A stretch of 64,000 bases of DNA from Diaporthe sp. PMI_573 (lineage: Eukaryota; Ascomycota; Sordariomycetes; Diaporthales; Diaporthaceae). Every line of letters starts with the position of its first letter. The first letter of the stretch is position 1. Positions 14,810 through 26,151 of this stretch are shown piece by piece. Position numbers and translations under genes: made by a program. The notes beneath the pieces are model-generated. The model had not been told where the DNA came from. It ran no database searches and saw only the letters and a program-made list of their open reading frames with translations. The stretch is taken from NCBI GenBank assembly GCA_021399435.1, contig JAJTUP010000039.1, positions 434,001 to 498,000 of the forward strand. The letters run 5' to 3'.

Positions 14810-17800
14810 TCGGGTAGGCTCAACAGTGGATTGATTGCTTTTATCGATCTTTTCTGGGGTGCATGCATGCCGTGCGGACAACGGATGGCACCCCCCAGCG
14901 CGGACTCGGCTGGCGATCAGGGTCCAAGGACTAAGGATCAGGGAAGGACACTGGTGCAAGCCATCCACCCCAGTGGAGAGTCTGGGCGCTTCCTAGCACA
15001 AGCCTAGTGTGCACATAGCAAGGAAAAGTTTATGCGTTTCGTCCAATCTCCAGCGGGCGCCAGCAACCTTGTAATTTCTACGGGGTGCGGCTGTGGGGGT
15101 GGATACTTTTTTTTGTATTTCAGCGAGCTTACGTACGTGTGCACCGCGGTGTGTCCGCAATGGCTTTGTTGAGTGAAACGCTGAGCCTTTTTGCTTGTTG
15201 TTTTTTGTTGCTGTTCATACTCTGGGATGTCGGTCAGTCCAAGAAGTTCTTGCTTGTCTGATGGATGCCCACTGCAACAGCATCGTGCGTCCTGCACCCC
15301 AGACGCCGAGGTGGCAGCCAGCGCTGCCCCTAGCTGCAGTCTTCTTGACCCATCGGGTCGAGGGCAAATGAATGGGCAGCATCTCCGAGGGGATCGATTG
15401 GGTCGTTCGATGGTTGCTGTTCGATGTTGATGTTGTAGCGAGTGATATCGCGTCGTCAGTACCGTTCAACTTGCGTCGCCCCCCTCCCCACCGGTCGGGA
15501 AATGACCTTTACGTTCATGCACACTGTCTGCGCTATAGGCAGCATGCAGGCAAGTTCGAAGGCGGATACCTCATGAAATGTCGTACAGTACATGTGAAAC
15601 CCAATTCGCCCGAGTTGAGCGCAGGAAAATCAATAGAGTTTACCTGTTGGGTTGCATCTGGAAGGGAGTAGCCGATGCTTTTCCGTGTTACAAAATGGAG
15701 GCCAAGGCTCCGGCGATAGGCGACCATGTTGGACGGGCAATCAATTTTTTGTAATGCGTTGATGTCAGTTTAATCAAGAGCATCCTCTTGTCTTACTGAG
15801 AGGAATAATTTGAACACTCGAAAGTGATCTTGCGAGCATGCCCTGTTGTTGAAGTTTTGAATTGATACGTTTGTGATTACTGAGGATGCGCACATCTATC
15901 ATATTACGGAATCGTCATTACCGTGATACAGACTGTCTTACCACCACGCGATATTCCCAACACGTAATGTCACAAAGTGCTTCAAGACCGCATAAGGCTC
16001 ATACAGACGCCGAGAAAGAGCCTGAAGGTCGGGGTTGCGGCGGTTCATGCTCCCACTCCGATGACGAGCCGAAGTCTGCGTACCCTCTCTCGACTGGCAA
16101 TGCAACACTAGGGTGATGATGATGGTGATGATTGTGTCTTTAGGGTCGCAATATTCACAAGCAAGCCTTTCCGCCGTTTCGATAGCGGGATAGCCGATCA
16201 TGCAGCATATACACAGTACAGGAGAAATATGGGGCTCATTGATGGGGCTCTTAAATTGAGGCTGGAAGCCTGCATTGTCTCTCCAATGTATCTTGTACGG
16301 ACTAGACTAGTGCCTTAGGAATACAGTATGTACACCCCACCACCATCTTCAAGGGGGGTGATACAATACAGAGCAGGGCGGACTGTTGATCGGGAGGCAA
16401 CACCAGGCTACACATGCCCAATCCGTAACCGCTGCTTTTTCCAACCCCCTTCCCTCCAGCTCGGGGGCTACTAAACTCTGACAGTTGCAGCACAGTAAGT
16501 TGCGCCGAGAGTGTGGGGACTGACGTCTCTTCGGCATCGTAAGAGGCTTAGAACTTCATGTCAACGCTTTCCCCAGGTTCTTCCACCTACCACCTACCGG
16601 GTTTCTCCTACTAGGTTAGGTAGAACCGGTAACAAATGGGGTAGGTAGTTGGGCCCAGCCTTAGTGTGGACCCTGAATACGGGGGGGAGGGGAGATCGGC
16701 GGATCGACAGATCGTCCATTCCCCTCGGCCGGGGGGGTTGGATTCAATAGTAAACCTGTAAGAGGAGGGTTACCCCTTTCGCCTCCGATGTCGCGTGATA
16801 TGATAAGTAAATTTGACATTTCAATTTGTCCTTCAGGGGGACGCGGCGGCCCAGGGCTGGGCCCTACGCAGGCGCGGGGCGGTTGCCAGTGTCAGGCCAG
16901 CTCGACGTCATGGGGGAAGCGAGTTGGGGAATTGGGAATCCCTTTTCTGCATGTGATATCAGGGTGAGCTGAGATTGGAGTTCATGCATCGTGATGCCTG
17001 CAGTGTGAGGTTCGTGTGAATTGCGAGTGGTTTGGAGCTGGGCTTGGGTCTGTAGGCTATTACGGAAGAGGAAACTGGGAGGAGACTCGACCAGAAAAAT
17101 GAGGCCGGGTTGCAGCTGATGAGGACACAGAAATGTGTGACCAAATATGCAGCGCCATGGTACGACATACCGTGCCAGGATGCGTCGCACAGATCCATAC
17201 AGTTTCATGTTTCGGTGAAGAAGGGACGTCCGTTGGCCTTCGGGACGAGTAGCAGAGGCTCGGGATACCCGGTGGGAGAGCGGGCTCACGCACCTGTTCT
17301 ACTGACTTCGCGGGCCGATAGTAGAGAATGAAAGGGCGCAAAGCGAGATCTTCTACGTTTTTGATGGCTCAGAGGAAAATATCAGTTTGAACAAGCATTT
17401 GATCCTGTTGAATTGTGGTACTTGTGAGTCTGTTGACTTATAATTATTGTTTGGAGCACAAGCCTTGGAGTCTAATACGTCTTGAACTGGACCTATAGGG
17501 TAGAGATGGAGTTTGCCTTCAAAGATGTGAAGTATCTGCTTCAATTTGCTGACTTGATGCTAACCTTGGAAATTATTGTACCTATCCACAGAGGAATTAC
17601 CTCAGAGTATTTTTTCTGCTCTAGTCAAATATGTATGGAGTAATAGAATTGGTATCTGATGATTTGTAGCAGTTGAGTCTTTGTTCCGACCCGGAAGCCA
17701 TCGATGATTGCTTTAACCTGTTTCCTGACACCAAATTCATGTTTTCAGCATGCTTCTGGCCAAAATATCAGGGGACATCGAAGTTTCCAAATCCCGCGGA

Positions 17801-18261
17801 CCTTTCACTTCGTCCTCACGATTCTCCCCGCCCAGCACTCGACTTTTAAATTACTCCCATGGGCGGTCCGAATGCCTCTACAGGTCAGGCAGAAAGCAAT
17901 AAACGAGGGTACTCCCACGAAAAAAGAGCTGCGGAGAAGAATGTTCAGATGAAGTCAACAAAAGGTCTAGCACAACCCTGGGTTCTCATCTGTTTAGGCC
18001 CCCATGGCCAACGTAACAAGTGCGTGTAGCTGGATCATGCATGGAGGGTCCTATTTCTGGACGTCCTCTTGCTATTCAGCTCATGATTTATTATCGATGT
18101 GATTTCAAATGACACATTGAAGACCACTGGCTGCGTCTCGGAACCTCCGCACTCTCTATCGCGGTCCCGCTCCCTCAGGCACCGTCCTGCCCCTCCTGAC
18201 TCTCTCTTCCAGTCCACTTTCGTCCCCTATTGCACCATATTCAACCCACAGGATCTTTCTC

Positions 18262-19776
18262 CTACCTCTTCAGCCCACTTAGAATCGCCCAGACTTCTTG
18301 CTCCACCGCGGTCGGGCCAGCTGCCTTGTGCGCTAGCCCCGGCGCGGGCTGGACAGATCGGACATTTCCGACAATGTTCACCTGCAAGCCGGTGCGAGAA
18401 TGCTTTGGAGCAGCTGCCTGGCGCTGAAAAAGCCTCTCAGGGCATATGGGTAGCTGTAACGTCGCAGGGCCTCTCCTGACCTCTAGCAGGGACGATCTCA
18501 GGCTGAACATCTGGGGTTCAAACTGCACACTGATTCTCTCAGGAGTCGGTTCAGGCGGCAGGCTCCTTCTCTGTTGAGAGCTGAGGCTCTTCTCCAGCTC
18601 TGTGACCATGCCCCGGACGCCCAATAGGCATTCTAGAAGGCGCTGCCACTCCTGTGCGGACTGGTGGTCCATCCCTTCGTCCTGAGAAGCCCTGACGATC
18701 TTCCCGATAACCTCGACCCGTTTCTCAACGCTGCCCGACCTCCCTTTAAACTCTGGCTGTACCGGAGAAAAAGATACTTTGAGCAGACCAATGAGCTTAT
18801 CCTCCAGAAAAGTACTCCGCGAGAACAAAAAGTGTTGAATCATGGCCTCCAGTGGTGGCTTCTCACAAGACGAGAGGAAGGCTGTCCTGGCCTGCATGAT
18901 TCTGACACCTGGCGTAGCTGACCACTGCGGGTGGCGTTTCTGAAACTCGTGGTCGCTGTCCAGCTGGCTGACCAGGAGTTCGGCCTTGTGGCAGGGAACT
19001 GCTCTGTCCCCACAAAGGAGGGTCATGTCCCGGGCCAGTAGAAACTCCTGAATCACCCAGACCCGTTGCCAGTAGGGTCTGATGAATAGGAAGTAGAGTG
19101 ACCAGTACTGGTCTTCCGAATGGGACTGTGCTAGCAATCGACTGTTTGGCACAGAATCCTGAGGGCTCTCCGAAGGAGTAAGATGATGCAGGAAGTCCAT
19201 GGCTGCGCTCGATCTGTCGTACGGTGTTCCTAGCCACGCATACACATGTTGAGCGGCTTTGTAGATTTCGTGCATGTTGCTTGTTTGCTGCTTGGTCTCA
19301 TATTTATCATTCTGATTGATGCAGATTGCATCCAACCAGAAGTATTGTCCGTTCTGTAAACGCTGCTGAACTTCCTCGGAGCCTTGAAGTGTCTGGAGAA
19401 GGTGATATACGGTGTCTTGGATGTAGAAAATTTGCCCATTGATGAGTATATCAACGTATCCATCTGGGCCACTCCGGTGATCGCGAAGATAATTATTGCA
19501 GAGGGCCTTGTTGTTGGTCCAGGGTGTCAGACGACCGTGTCTCGCTGTCGCACAGTATGGGGTGCCATTCACCCCGTGTACAGGTTTGCACACAGGGCGA
19601 TCCCATGCATAAGAGACCGCAAAAAACTTATGATCCTGTTCCGCGTCCACTAGTGACAAGGACAACGCCGTACCCGATCCTGAGGGACGGAAGGTGAGAA
19701 GCCTTAGGGGTCCTGTTCCCTGGGGAGAGGGAGCCGAGTATTCGAAACTCGCCTCGCACGGTGGTATCGCGGACAT
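18262..19776 (-). CDS. HET-domain (heterokaryon incompatibility) protein
   Basis: A single-exon gene of 504 aa starting at the ATG at 19776; an upstream in-frame TTG is not a credible start. The N-terminal half is a HET domain: FFAVSYAWDR near residues 51-60 matches the usual [YF]xAxSYxWG opening, VDILINGQ follows near 108, YFWLDAICINQND near 145-157 is the diagnostic core, and IYKAAQHVYAWLG near 171-183 completes it. The later RVWVIQEFLLARDMTLLCGD is also typical. A roughly 120-residue insertion-like stretch separates the first two HET blocks by more than usual. The C-terminal third is Ser/Pro/Arg-rich and unrecognised. HET domains trigger cell death or incompatibility when non-self is sensed, directly or through a partner. 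No partner gene (for example a het-c or NLR-type gene) is adjacent; the nearest NLR-type gene is 21 kb away. Confidence 0.85.
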   Translation of the reverse strand: MSAIPPCEASFEYSAPSPQGTGPLRLLTFRPSGSGTALSLSLVDAEQDHKFFAVSYAWDRPVCKPVHGVNGTPYCATARHGRLTPWTNNKALCNNYLRDHRSGPDGYVDILINGQIFYIQDTVYHLLQTLQGSEEVQQRLQNGQYFWLDAICINQNDKYETKQQTSNMHEIYKAAQHVYAWLGTPYDRSSAAMDFLHHLTPSESPQDSVPNSRLLAQSHSEDQYWSLYFLFIRPYWQRVWVIQEFLLARDMTLLCGDRAVPCHKAELLVSQLDSDHEFQKRHPQWSATPGVRIMQARTAFLSSCEKPPLEAMIQHFLFSRSTFLEDKLIGLLKVSFSPVQPEFKGRSGSVEKRVEVIGKIVRASQDEGMDHQSAQEWQRLLECLLGVRGMVTELEKSLSSQQRRSLPPEPTPERISVQFEPQMFSLRSSLLEVRRGPATLQLPICPERLFQRQAAAPKHSRTGLQVNIVGNVRSVQPAPGLAHKAAGPTAVEQEVWAILSGLKR

Positions 19777-21577
19777 GCTAGCTCGTGAGACACGATTGTG
19801 GCCTTTCAAATTGCGTCGAGTTAATGAGTCTGAGAAACATTGTCAGGGACAACGACATAATTGTAGTCACCTGTGGGCCAGGAGGAGGTGCAAAAGCTGT
19901 GCACTGCCTGCTATGACAGGTCAGTCTGCGCCACCATGACCACCACATCTAATGTGTCTGGCCGCTCTCACAAATGCGAGTGACCCAATAGGATATTGTT
20001 TACAGTATCGGGGTTGGTGCGGAAAACGTCTAAACCACCCAAACTGAGCTGACGCTGCAGTCTGAGGGTCACACAAGCCTGCACGGCCACAGCGTAGGCT
20101 TTCTTGTTGTGAAGGAGTGAGAATCGAGCGTCAAGATTTTTTCGCTTCGGTGCCGGATGGTAACTAGCACGCACCGACTCGAAGCTTCCATACGAGCCGC
20201 AGAATAACGACTTTTGTTTACAACTTTACCACTGGGCAAGATCATCATCAACGACGAAGGCAGGAGAAGTCCGGATCATTCTGGAGACGGCGGCACTGCC
20301 TAAAAAAAAGAGAGTCCAAAAAAAAGCTTTGCTGTCAGATGATGTGCATGCAGCATGAGCTTAGCCGCTGTCCCTTATTGAGCGGCCCAATCGCCCTAGA
20401 AGCACAGCCTCTCTTGGAGGCTTGACGACATGCCACCGCACGACTCCTCTGCAATTCTTCACGCATTTAGCCGGGATGCCTCCATCGTGCTTGACCTCCT
20501 GATCCTGAATAACAGGATTAAAGACCTCTTTCAAAGTCCAAGACGAACAGTTGGCCTGAAGGAGTAAGTCTATCTGATGAGGACGAAGATTGCCCGTCTT
20601 GTGAACATTGCAGCTTCTTCTCTCCGCCATCCCTTCCTCTGATGACATGATTGGGACTACCTGATGCGCGCGAACCAATGGGCCAATAGTGTAGTACCAT
20701 GTTGATCCCAACACGATCGACGAAATATGCGAATAGGGAAGCACTTGAGATCAACATAACATGCTCCCCATATGATCCTCGAAGGAGCTACGTTCTCGTC
20801 ACTGGACCCTTGTATCACCTGCGCTCGGGAAACAGCAGCTCGTTAAGATATCAACGAGCAGTTGTGACCTCCTGGGTCCATCGCAACCAAAGTGGAAAAC
20901 ACAACAGTCAAAGCCTGGGTGAACAGACTTTTGCTTTTGAATTTCTCTGTGTGCTTCCTACTCAGATACCCACCTACGTCCCTCTAGATCGAAACTTTTA
21001 AAAGGTCAAATCCAGAAATTCGCACATTGTGAAGAGTTGGAACGGACACCAGCAACATTGACTAAGAAAATTAGGCTTCAAAATACATGCTCCTCTCCAT
21101 TTCCTATAATATGTTTTCTTGAATCCGGTCCACATGAGCAACAAATGCACATAACCAATCTGGTCTACCTATAGTCCGACCTGGTTTCTTGAATTCGAAG
21201 GGGCATAAGTATGTATGTGTCATAGTGACAAGTAAGAATAATTTTGGCGGCTCGGAAATCGGACCGGTAGGAGAACGTATCAAGGGCACTGCGAAAAGAC
21301 GCCTGTCGGATAGGACCAAGGCCTTAAAACAAAGATTTTCAAAGATTTCACTTTCAATTAAGAGCATTGCCCTCATGAAGCTGGAGGAAAACGAAGTTAC
21401 AAAATACAATTATCATTACAACTTAGCACTATCTCTTCATATACCAAAGAAACATTTCTGCGTGCATTTTGACGTCTAAGTAAAAAGACATGTGAGTTAC
21501 ATTTCCAAAGCTTTACCCAAGCTCGCCTTAAATTTCACTGGTATCAAAAATCCGACCGTAGTTAACCCATTAGTTAC
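19777..21577. other. Intergenic, nothing recognised
   Basis: Only short open frames are found. There are two A-rich runs near 20301-20325. This is upstream sequence of the HET gene and downstream sequence of the 7TM gene. No RNA gene or mobile element was recognised. Confidence 0.6.
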
Positions 21578-22007
21578 TTATATCCTACTATGCTTGCTCC
21601 CCCGCCTCGGCGCATCGCTCCATATGGTCGTCATGGACACGCCCGCGCTGCTCGCCCCGTCGTCCATCAGGTCCGGACCACCACCACCCGCTGACCCTAC
21701 TCCCGATGCCATGCCGGCCCTGCTATTGCTCCTGCCGATGCTGCTGTTCCTCCTGCCGATGCTGCTGCCGCCGCCCGTGAGGCCGTTGAACCGCGACATC
21801 GGAACCCTGCTGCTGCTGCTGTCGTGCGACGCGTCCCGGGGGAAGGCCGCACCGGCCCCGGCCCCGGACCTCGAGCGGCTCCGGCTGCGGCCGCGGCTCA
21901 GCTCGATCGAGTGCGTCGGCAGGCGCGGGGTGCGCGGCCCCCCACCGCCTCCGCCGCCGTGGTCGACCGACCGGCTCGTGGGTCTCGAGAAGCTGTGGTG
22001 GCGCGTG

Positions 22008-22038
<31 letters not shown>

Positions 22039-23940
22039 GCGTGCTGGGGGCGCTCTCGTTTCGGGAGTGGCTGCGGAAGTTGTTGGAGTATATGGATATG
22101 GGCGGCGTCATGGGGGAGTATGAGTATGGGCTGCTAGGAGTGTTGTTGTTGTTTCTGTCGTGCTGCTGCTGCCATGACCCGCCGCCGTAGCCGCCCTCGT
22201 CTATTATCCTCGGCGGGGTCGGGAACTGGCCGAGCGCCATGCCGATCTGGCTGCGGCGGGGGAACCGCGGGTCCACCTCGGCAAAGTCGTCGCACTCGTC
22301 CGGGATGGTGGACAGGAGTGCCGCGGTCGGCTCGGGCTTCCGCATGGACCCCCTCGAGTCGTCGTGCGAGAGGGAGATGGAGAGGGAGCGCGGCGAGTTG
22401 ACGTAGGTGTCGGCCGTGCTCGGGGGAGGCGGCAGCATCGCCGAGGACCTGGACGCGCGGATTGTGCTGCTGTAGTTGGACAGGGGCAGCTGGGAGGGGG
22501 CCCTGCACCTGAACATGTCGTCGTCGCTGTCGTCTGCGCCGCGGCGGCGGCGGAGGAACTTGGGCACGAAGGTCTTGTACATCTTCTTCTGGAACGTCTT
22601 GGTTGTGCCGAAGACTATGAAGGCGAGGAGGCTGGGTGAGATACCTGACAGGTAGCCCCTGACGCTGGAGAGGGCTCGTTTGTGCGATGTGTCGGGCTCG
22701 GGCTTGTATGCGCTCTCTACGACGTGGCCCTTGGCTGAGAGCCTGGGGCCGACATTGGTGTACTCGAAGACGCTGGATTTTGGTCAGCTGCGATTCGGAC
22801 CTCGTGATGGAAACCGAGATTGAGACGCATCATGTCGCGATGTGGAGAGAGGACCTACCAAAGCATCACGAATGCTATTGAGAGACGGATGACGAGCCAG
22901 TTATCGAATGAACCGTTGTTTGGCCTGGACTTGTTTGAGTTGGCCCTGCTGCGGAAGCTTCTCATTCCCGATGTGCCGGTTGACATTCCTCCCTTTCCGT
23001 ACTGAACCCCTCCCCATGACTTGAGTTGATGGCGCGTCTGCATGTATTTGAAGAGAATCATGAGCAGAAAGATGCATGCTCCCACAAGACTGAGCACAAC
23101 TGGATGAAATGTAGTTAGTGGGACCACTCCATAATTTTTATCAATCAATGAATCAATCAAGAGAAATACACACATTGCGCATTCGCTACGGCCATGTAAA
23201 CCATGAAGTCCTTATGAGTGAAGGGAAGCTGAAGCAGTATGATCATCACCACTGCAAGGGCGATTGGGACGATTCGGCCCGTGATGGATAATACTCGTAG
23301 GGCTTTAGGCTTCTTTGCCCACCAGCCATAGACGGTTGCCGTCAAGGAAAAGGAACTGAAATATTTTGATTAGGATGGGCGCATTCATAACATAATAGTC
23401 TAAAGTGGACTTACAAGAAGAAAACCAGAGTTGATTCCACCGTGAACGCGAAGATGCCTGCTCGCAGTCGCATATTAGTTATGAAGATGTCTCTTAGCCT
23501 GGGATACTGGCTGGCGATGGAAGACGTGAAAGGAGCGCTGGGCTCTGTCGAGATAGATGACATGCAGACAAGCAAGACATTCCGGATGAGGAGGAAAGAA
23601 GAGACATTGGAAAACACGCACGGATGTATGAGAGAACCAGCTTGAGACCGAAGATGCCCTTTTGGTATTGCACCTCGGCGTCGTCGGCGTGGTCCTTGCC
23701 ATAGTAGTACTGCGCGACCATGAGGTCCCTCCAGAAGATGTAGTCATATAGCTGCTGGATGATACTCGAGAAGGTTGCGATCAGGGTAAAGTAAGCGATG
23801 AAGGCGATGTAAGTCTTCCTCTCATTGTGCGTCCAGATCAGCCAGACCAAGAGGCTGTTGGCGATCAGACACACAAACGAGTAGACGAGGCATCCGATAG
23901 CATCGCCCAGGACGCTGTCGGGAAGCTGAAAGGCTCCCAT
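21578..23940 (-). CDS. 7TM receptor-like integral membrane protein with long Ser/Thr-rich tail
   Basis: Five exons are inferred: 23940-23622, 23544-23415, 23355-23174, 23099-22859 and 22772-21578. All junctions are GT..AG and frame-consistent, giving 688 aa. Hydrophobic segments fit a polytopic membrane protein: residues about 10-35, about 42-68, then segments around MRLRAGIFAFTVESTLVFF, VLSITGRIVPIALAVVMIIL, VVLSLVGACIFLLMILF, WLVIRLSIAFVML and SPSLLAFIVFGTTKTF. The last, followed by a basic FVPKFLRRRR, resembles the end of the 7TM core in fungal GPCR-like proteins of unknown ligand. The cytoplasmic tail of about 330 residues is low-complexity, with a Thr run encoded by a (CGT)n tract (22009-22038, + strand), a Gly run, and many Ser and Arg residues. 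It is divergent from the P450 gene across a 2.2-kb shared upstream region. Receptor function is inferred from topology; a transporter-like or structural role is possible. Confidence 0.7.
22009..22038. repeat. (CGT)n trinucleotide tract inside coding sequence
   Basis: About ten CGT/GTC triplets on the + strand encode a run of Thr in the cytoplasmic tail of the 7TM protein on the - strand. Such tracts change copy number readily, so tail length may vary between strains. Confidence 0.85.
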
Positions 23941-26151
23941 TCCACGATGTCATCCGGTGGCGGCCGTACCATAGTGTTCCGGGGACCCAGGGTCCCGCGT
24001 GGTATAAAGACAGGCAGACCAACAGACAGACAGACAGCAGGATGTCAGAACCGGAGAAGGAATGACGGGATGAGATTGGACCGGACCTTGAGGGAAACGG
24101 AAGGGAATGGCGGCCTGGTCGCAAGACATGGCACGCACTTGCATTGTAAGTGGGCCGAGGAGCAGCAGCAAGCAAGGCAAGCAAGCAAGGCCGGGTGCCC
24201 GTCACGGACGGACCCCCACCCCTTGACACGGAACGCGAGCCCTGCGCCTGGGGTTGGGAAAGGGAATAGGCGTGGTTCCCATTTCGGAGCAAGTTCCTGG
24301 ATTCGCAGAGGGCGGCACCACCCATGACTCGGTGGGGTTTGTGTGGGAGTGGGACCCACGTGGGTTTTTGGTGATCCCGGTGCAGACTCACGGTTTCGGG
24401 TTGAAGACGCGATGCCACCGGGCGGTGGTCGCAGTCGGTCCACACGAATCAGCATGGCGGGAACCACCGCGTGGAGTTTGGGGACATATGCCCGGCCTCA
24501 TTTCTGAGCCCTTGATGCCTGTGCCCTGTGCCCTTGCCTGTGCCCTTGCCTGCTTGCAGCTTTTACCACGGGGCTTATTAAGCTGCCGTTGAGGGCATAC
24601 GCGCGCTTGGGTCTTTGGGGGGCCTTGCTGCAAGGTGGGAATCTGTCTGAAACAGAGCTGCCAACCTCGAGGATGTCAAAGGTGATGTAAATAGCACCAT
24701 CCTGGCACCATGCCAACGCAGATGGGATCTCAGATTGAGGCTCTGAAAGCCTTACCAAGGCATCGTCTCCACCCACCTCCCCCCCCAAGACAGCCTTCAC
24801 ACGTCTGGAAATAGCATGGCATGGCCGCCGGCCCTATCATGGCTGTGCAGTAGGTCAGATCTGGAGGTGAGAACGCGGTAGTTGAGCCCAGACAGAGAAA
24901 CCGATAGTTGCCAATAAAGACTTAAGCGAGATGTGGGTCGGATCATGTGTGAGTGTGTCGTGTGTCGGTAATGTCGGTGGTTGAATCGTGTAGACGACGT
25001 GCCGTGGATGAGCTCCAAGAAGCTGCACGCACGAGGGTGGAATATCCGAGAATCCATACCGGTAACCAGGTCCCGAGGTCAGGCCATGACTGCGGATCAA
25101 TGGATCAGGAACAAGACAGGGCTATCTCTTGCTCTCTCCTTGCAGATGCATTCCCGGCTGTGACAAGTCATTTTGGTCCAGAGCCAAGTTATTTTGATGT
25201 AACATTGTTGCGGCAGAGTTGGCGACGTACGATATCGAAGTCGAGACATTGAAAAGGGGACTGCAGTGACCAGTCAAACAATCGAGTTTATCGAGGCTGG
25301 TGATGGTAGGTGATGATGATGATGAACAGGGCCCTGGACGGACAAAGTTCAACTGAGGATCCCAGCTCATCTGTCGGCCGAGAGGGAGGAGATTGACCAG
25401 AATGGCCGGATGGGACGCTATCGTATGTGTGCACCTCGAAAGCTTGAGCATCTGAAGGTCAATGATGAGTCAGCAGTACGTTGGCTCGAGACCCGCGGAA
25501 AGAACTCTGCGACAAACGTCCTTGCTGTCTGTCTGCAGTACCAAGCTTCATCGCGACTACCAACTTTTGTCCACATTTGACTTACTATCCCCTTTCTGCC
25601 TGCATCCAACACTCCATTCTCATCGCAGCTTGCACTGCAGCCCCCTTTTGGTGTTTATCCGGCCAGATGCACAGACAGACCGAGACGTTATTTGAGCGAC
25701 ACGAAGCTCTTTGACCCTTTGCGGGAACCATTATCCGAGCGGGGATTGTAGGAGTGCAGCAGAGTGCAGGAGTTGCCGCAAGGAAGTGGGTGTGGATCGG
25801 AAAGGGGGCGACAGGGCGACAGGGCGACAAGGCGAACACACTTTGGGCGTTGCGGAAGTGTGGGCGTGACACTCTAATTCCCGGAAGCGATCCGATCGAA
25901 CGCGTACCTGCCATCTGATGTTTGCTTTGCCATTTGTGTGATTGGATTCTTGTCTTTGTTGACGCCACGCCACGCCACGGTAGCCTCAGTCCCACCGTGA
26001 GTGATCTGTGTGATCAAATCTGAGCTTGGTCGGTGATCTGATCGCCAAACCTGCCCTGCTGCCCTGCATCCCTCCCCACCAGCAATTGAACAGTCCTGGC
26101 GGGGAGAGACGACGGACAATACGTGCATTACCAACACCGATACCGAGTTCG
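23941..26151. other. Divergent intergenic region between 7TM and P450 genes
   Basis: The region holds presumed promoters for both flanking genes. Short repeats are visible: a CAGA-rich run near 24010-24040, an AAGC/AGCA-rich run near 24161-24195, two copies of CTGTGCCCTTGCC-like sequence near 24525-24550, GATGAT repeats near 25303-25325, GGGCGACA repeated three times near 25805-25830, and CCACG repeats near 25963-25979. No gene is supported. Confidence 0.6.

Larger units (their letters stand above)
1..18261. other. 18-kb stretch with no credible gene
   Basis: No protein-coding gene could be supported on either strand. Open frames exist up to about 240 codons (for example 5918-6637 +), but they overlap in several frames, are rich in Arg, Pro, Ser and Cys as expected of GC-rich non-coding DNA, show no recognisable domain, and could not be joined over plausible introns. 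The base composition looks ordinary and not AT-rich, so this is not RIP-decayed transposon DNA. Local structure includes short tandem repeats near 2321, 9140, 12708 and 14777, tetranucleotide runs (GGCA near 4993, GGCT near 5515), T-rich or C-rich tracts of promoter type, and a TATA-like TATAAAT near 3768. It could hold long non-coding transcripts, an extended regulatory region, or genes split into very short exons; none of these can be shown here. Confidence 0.6.
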
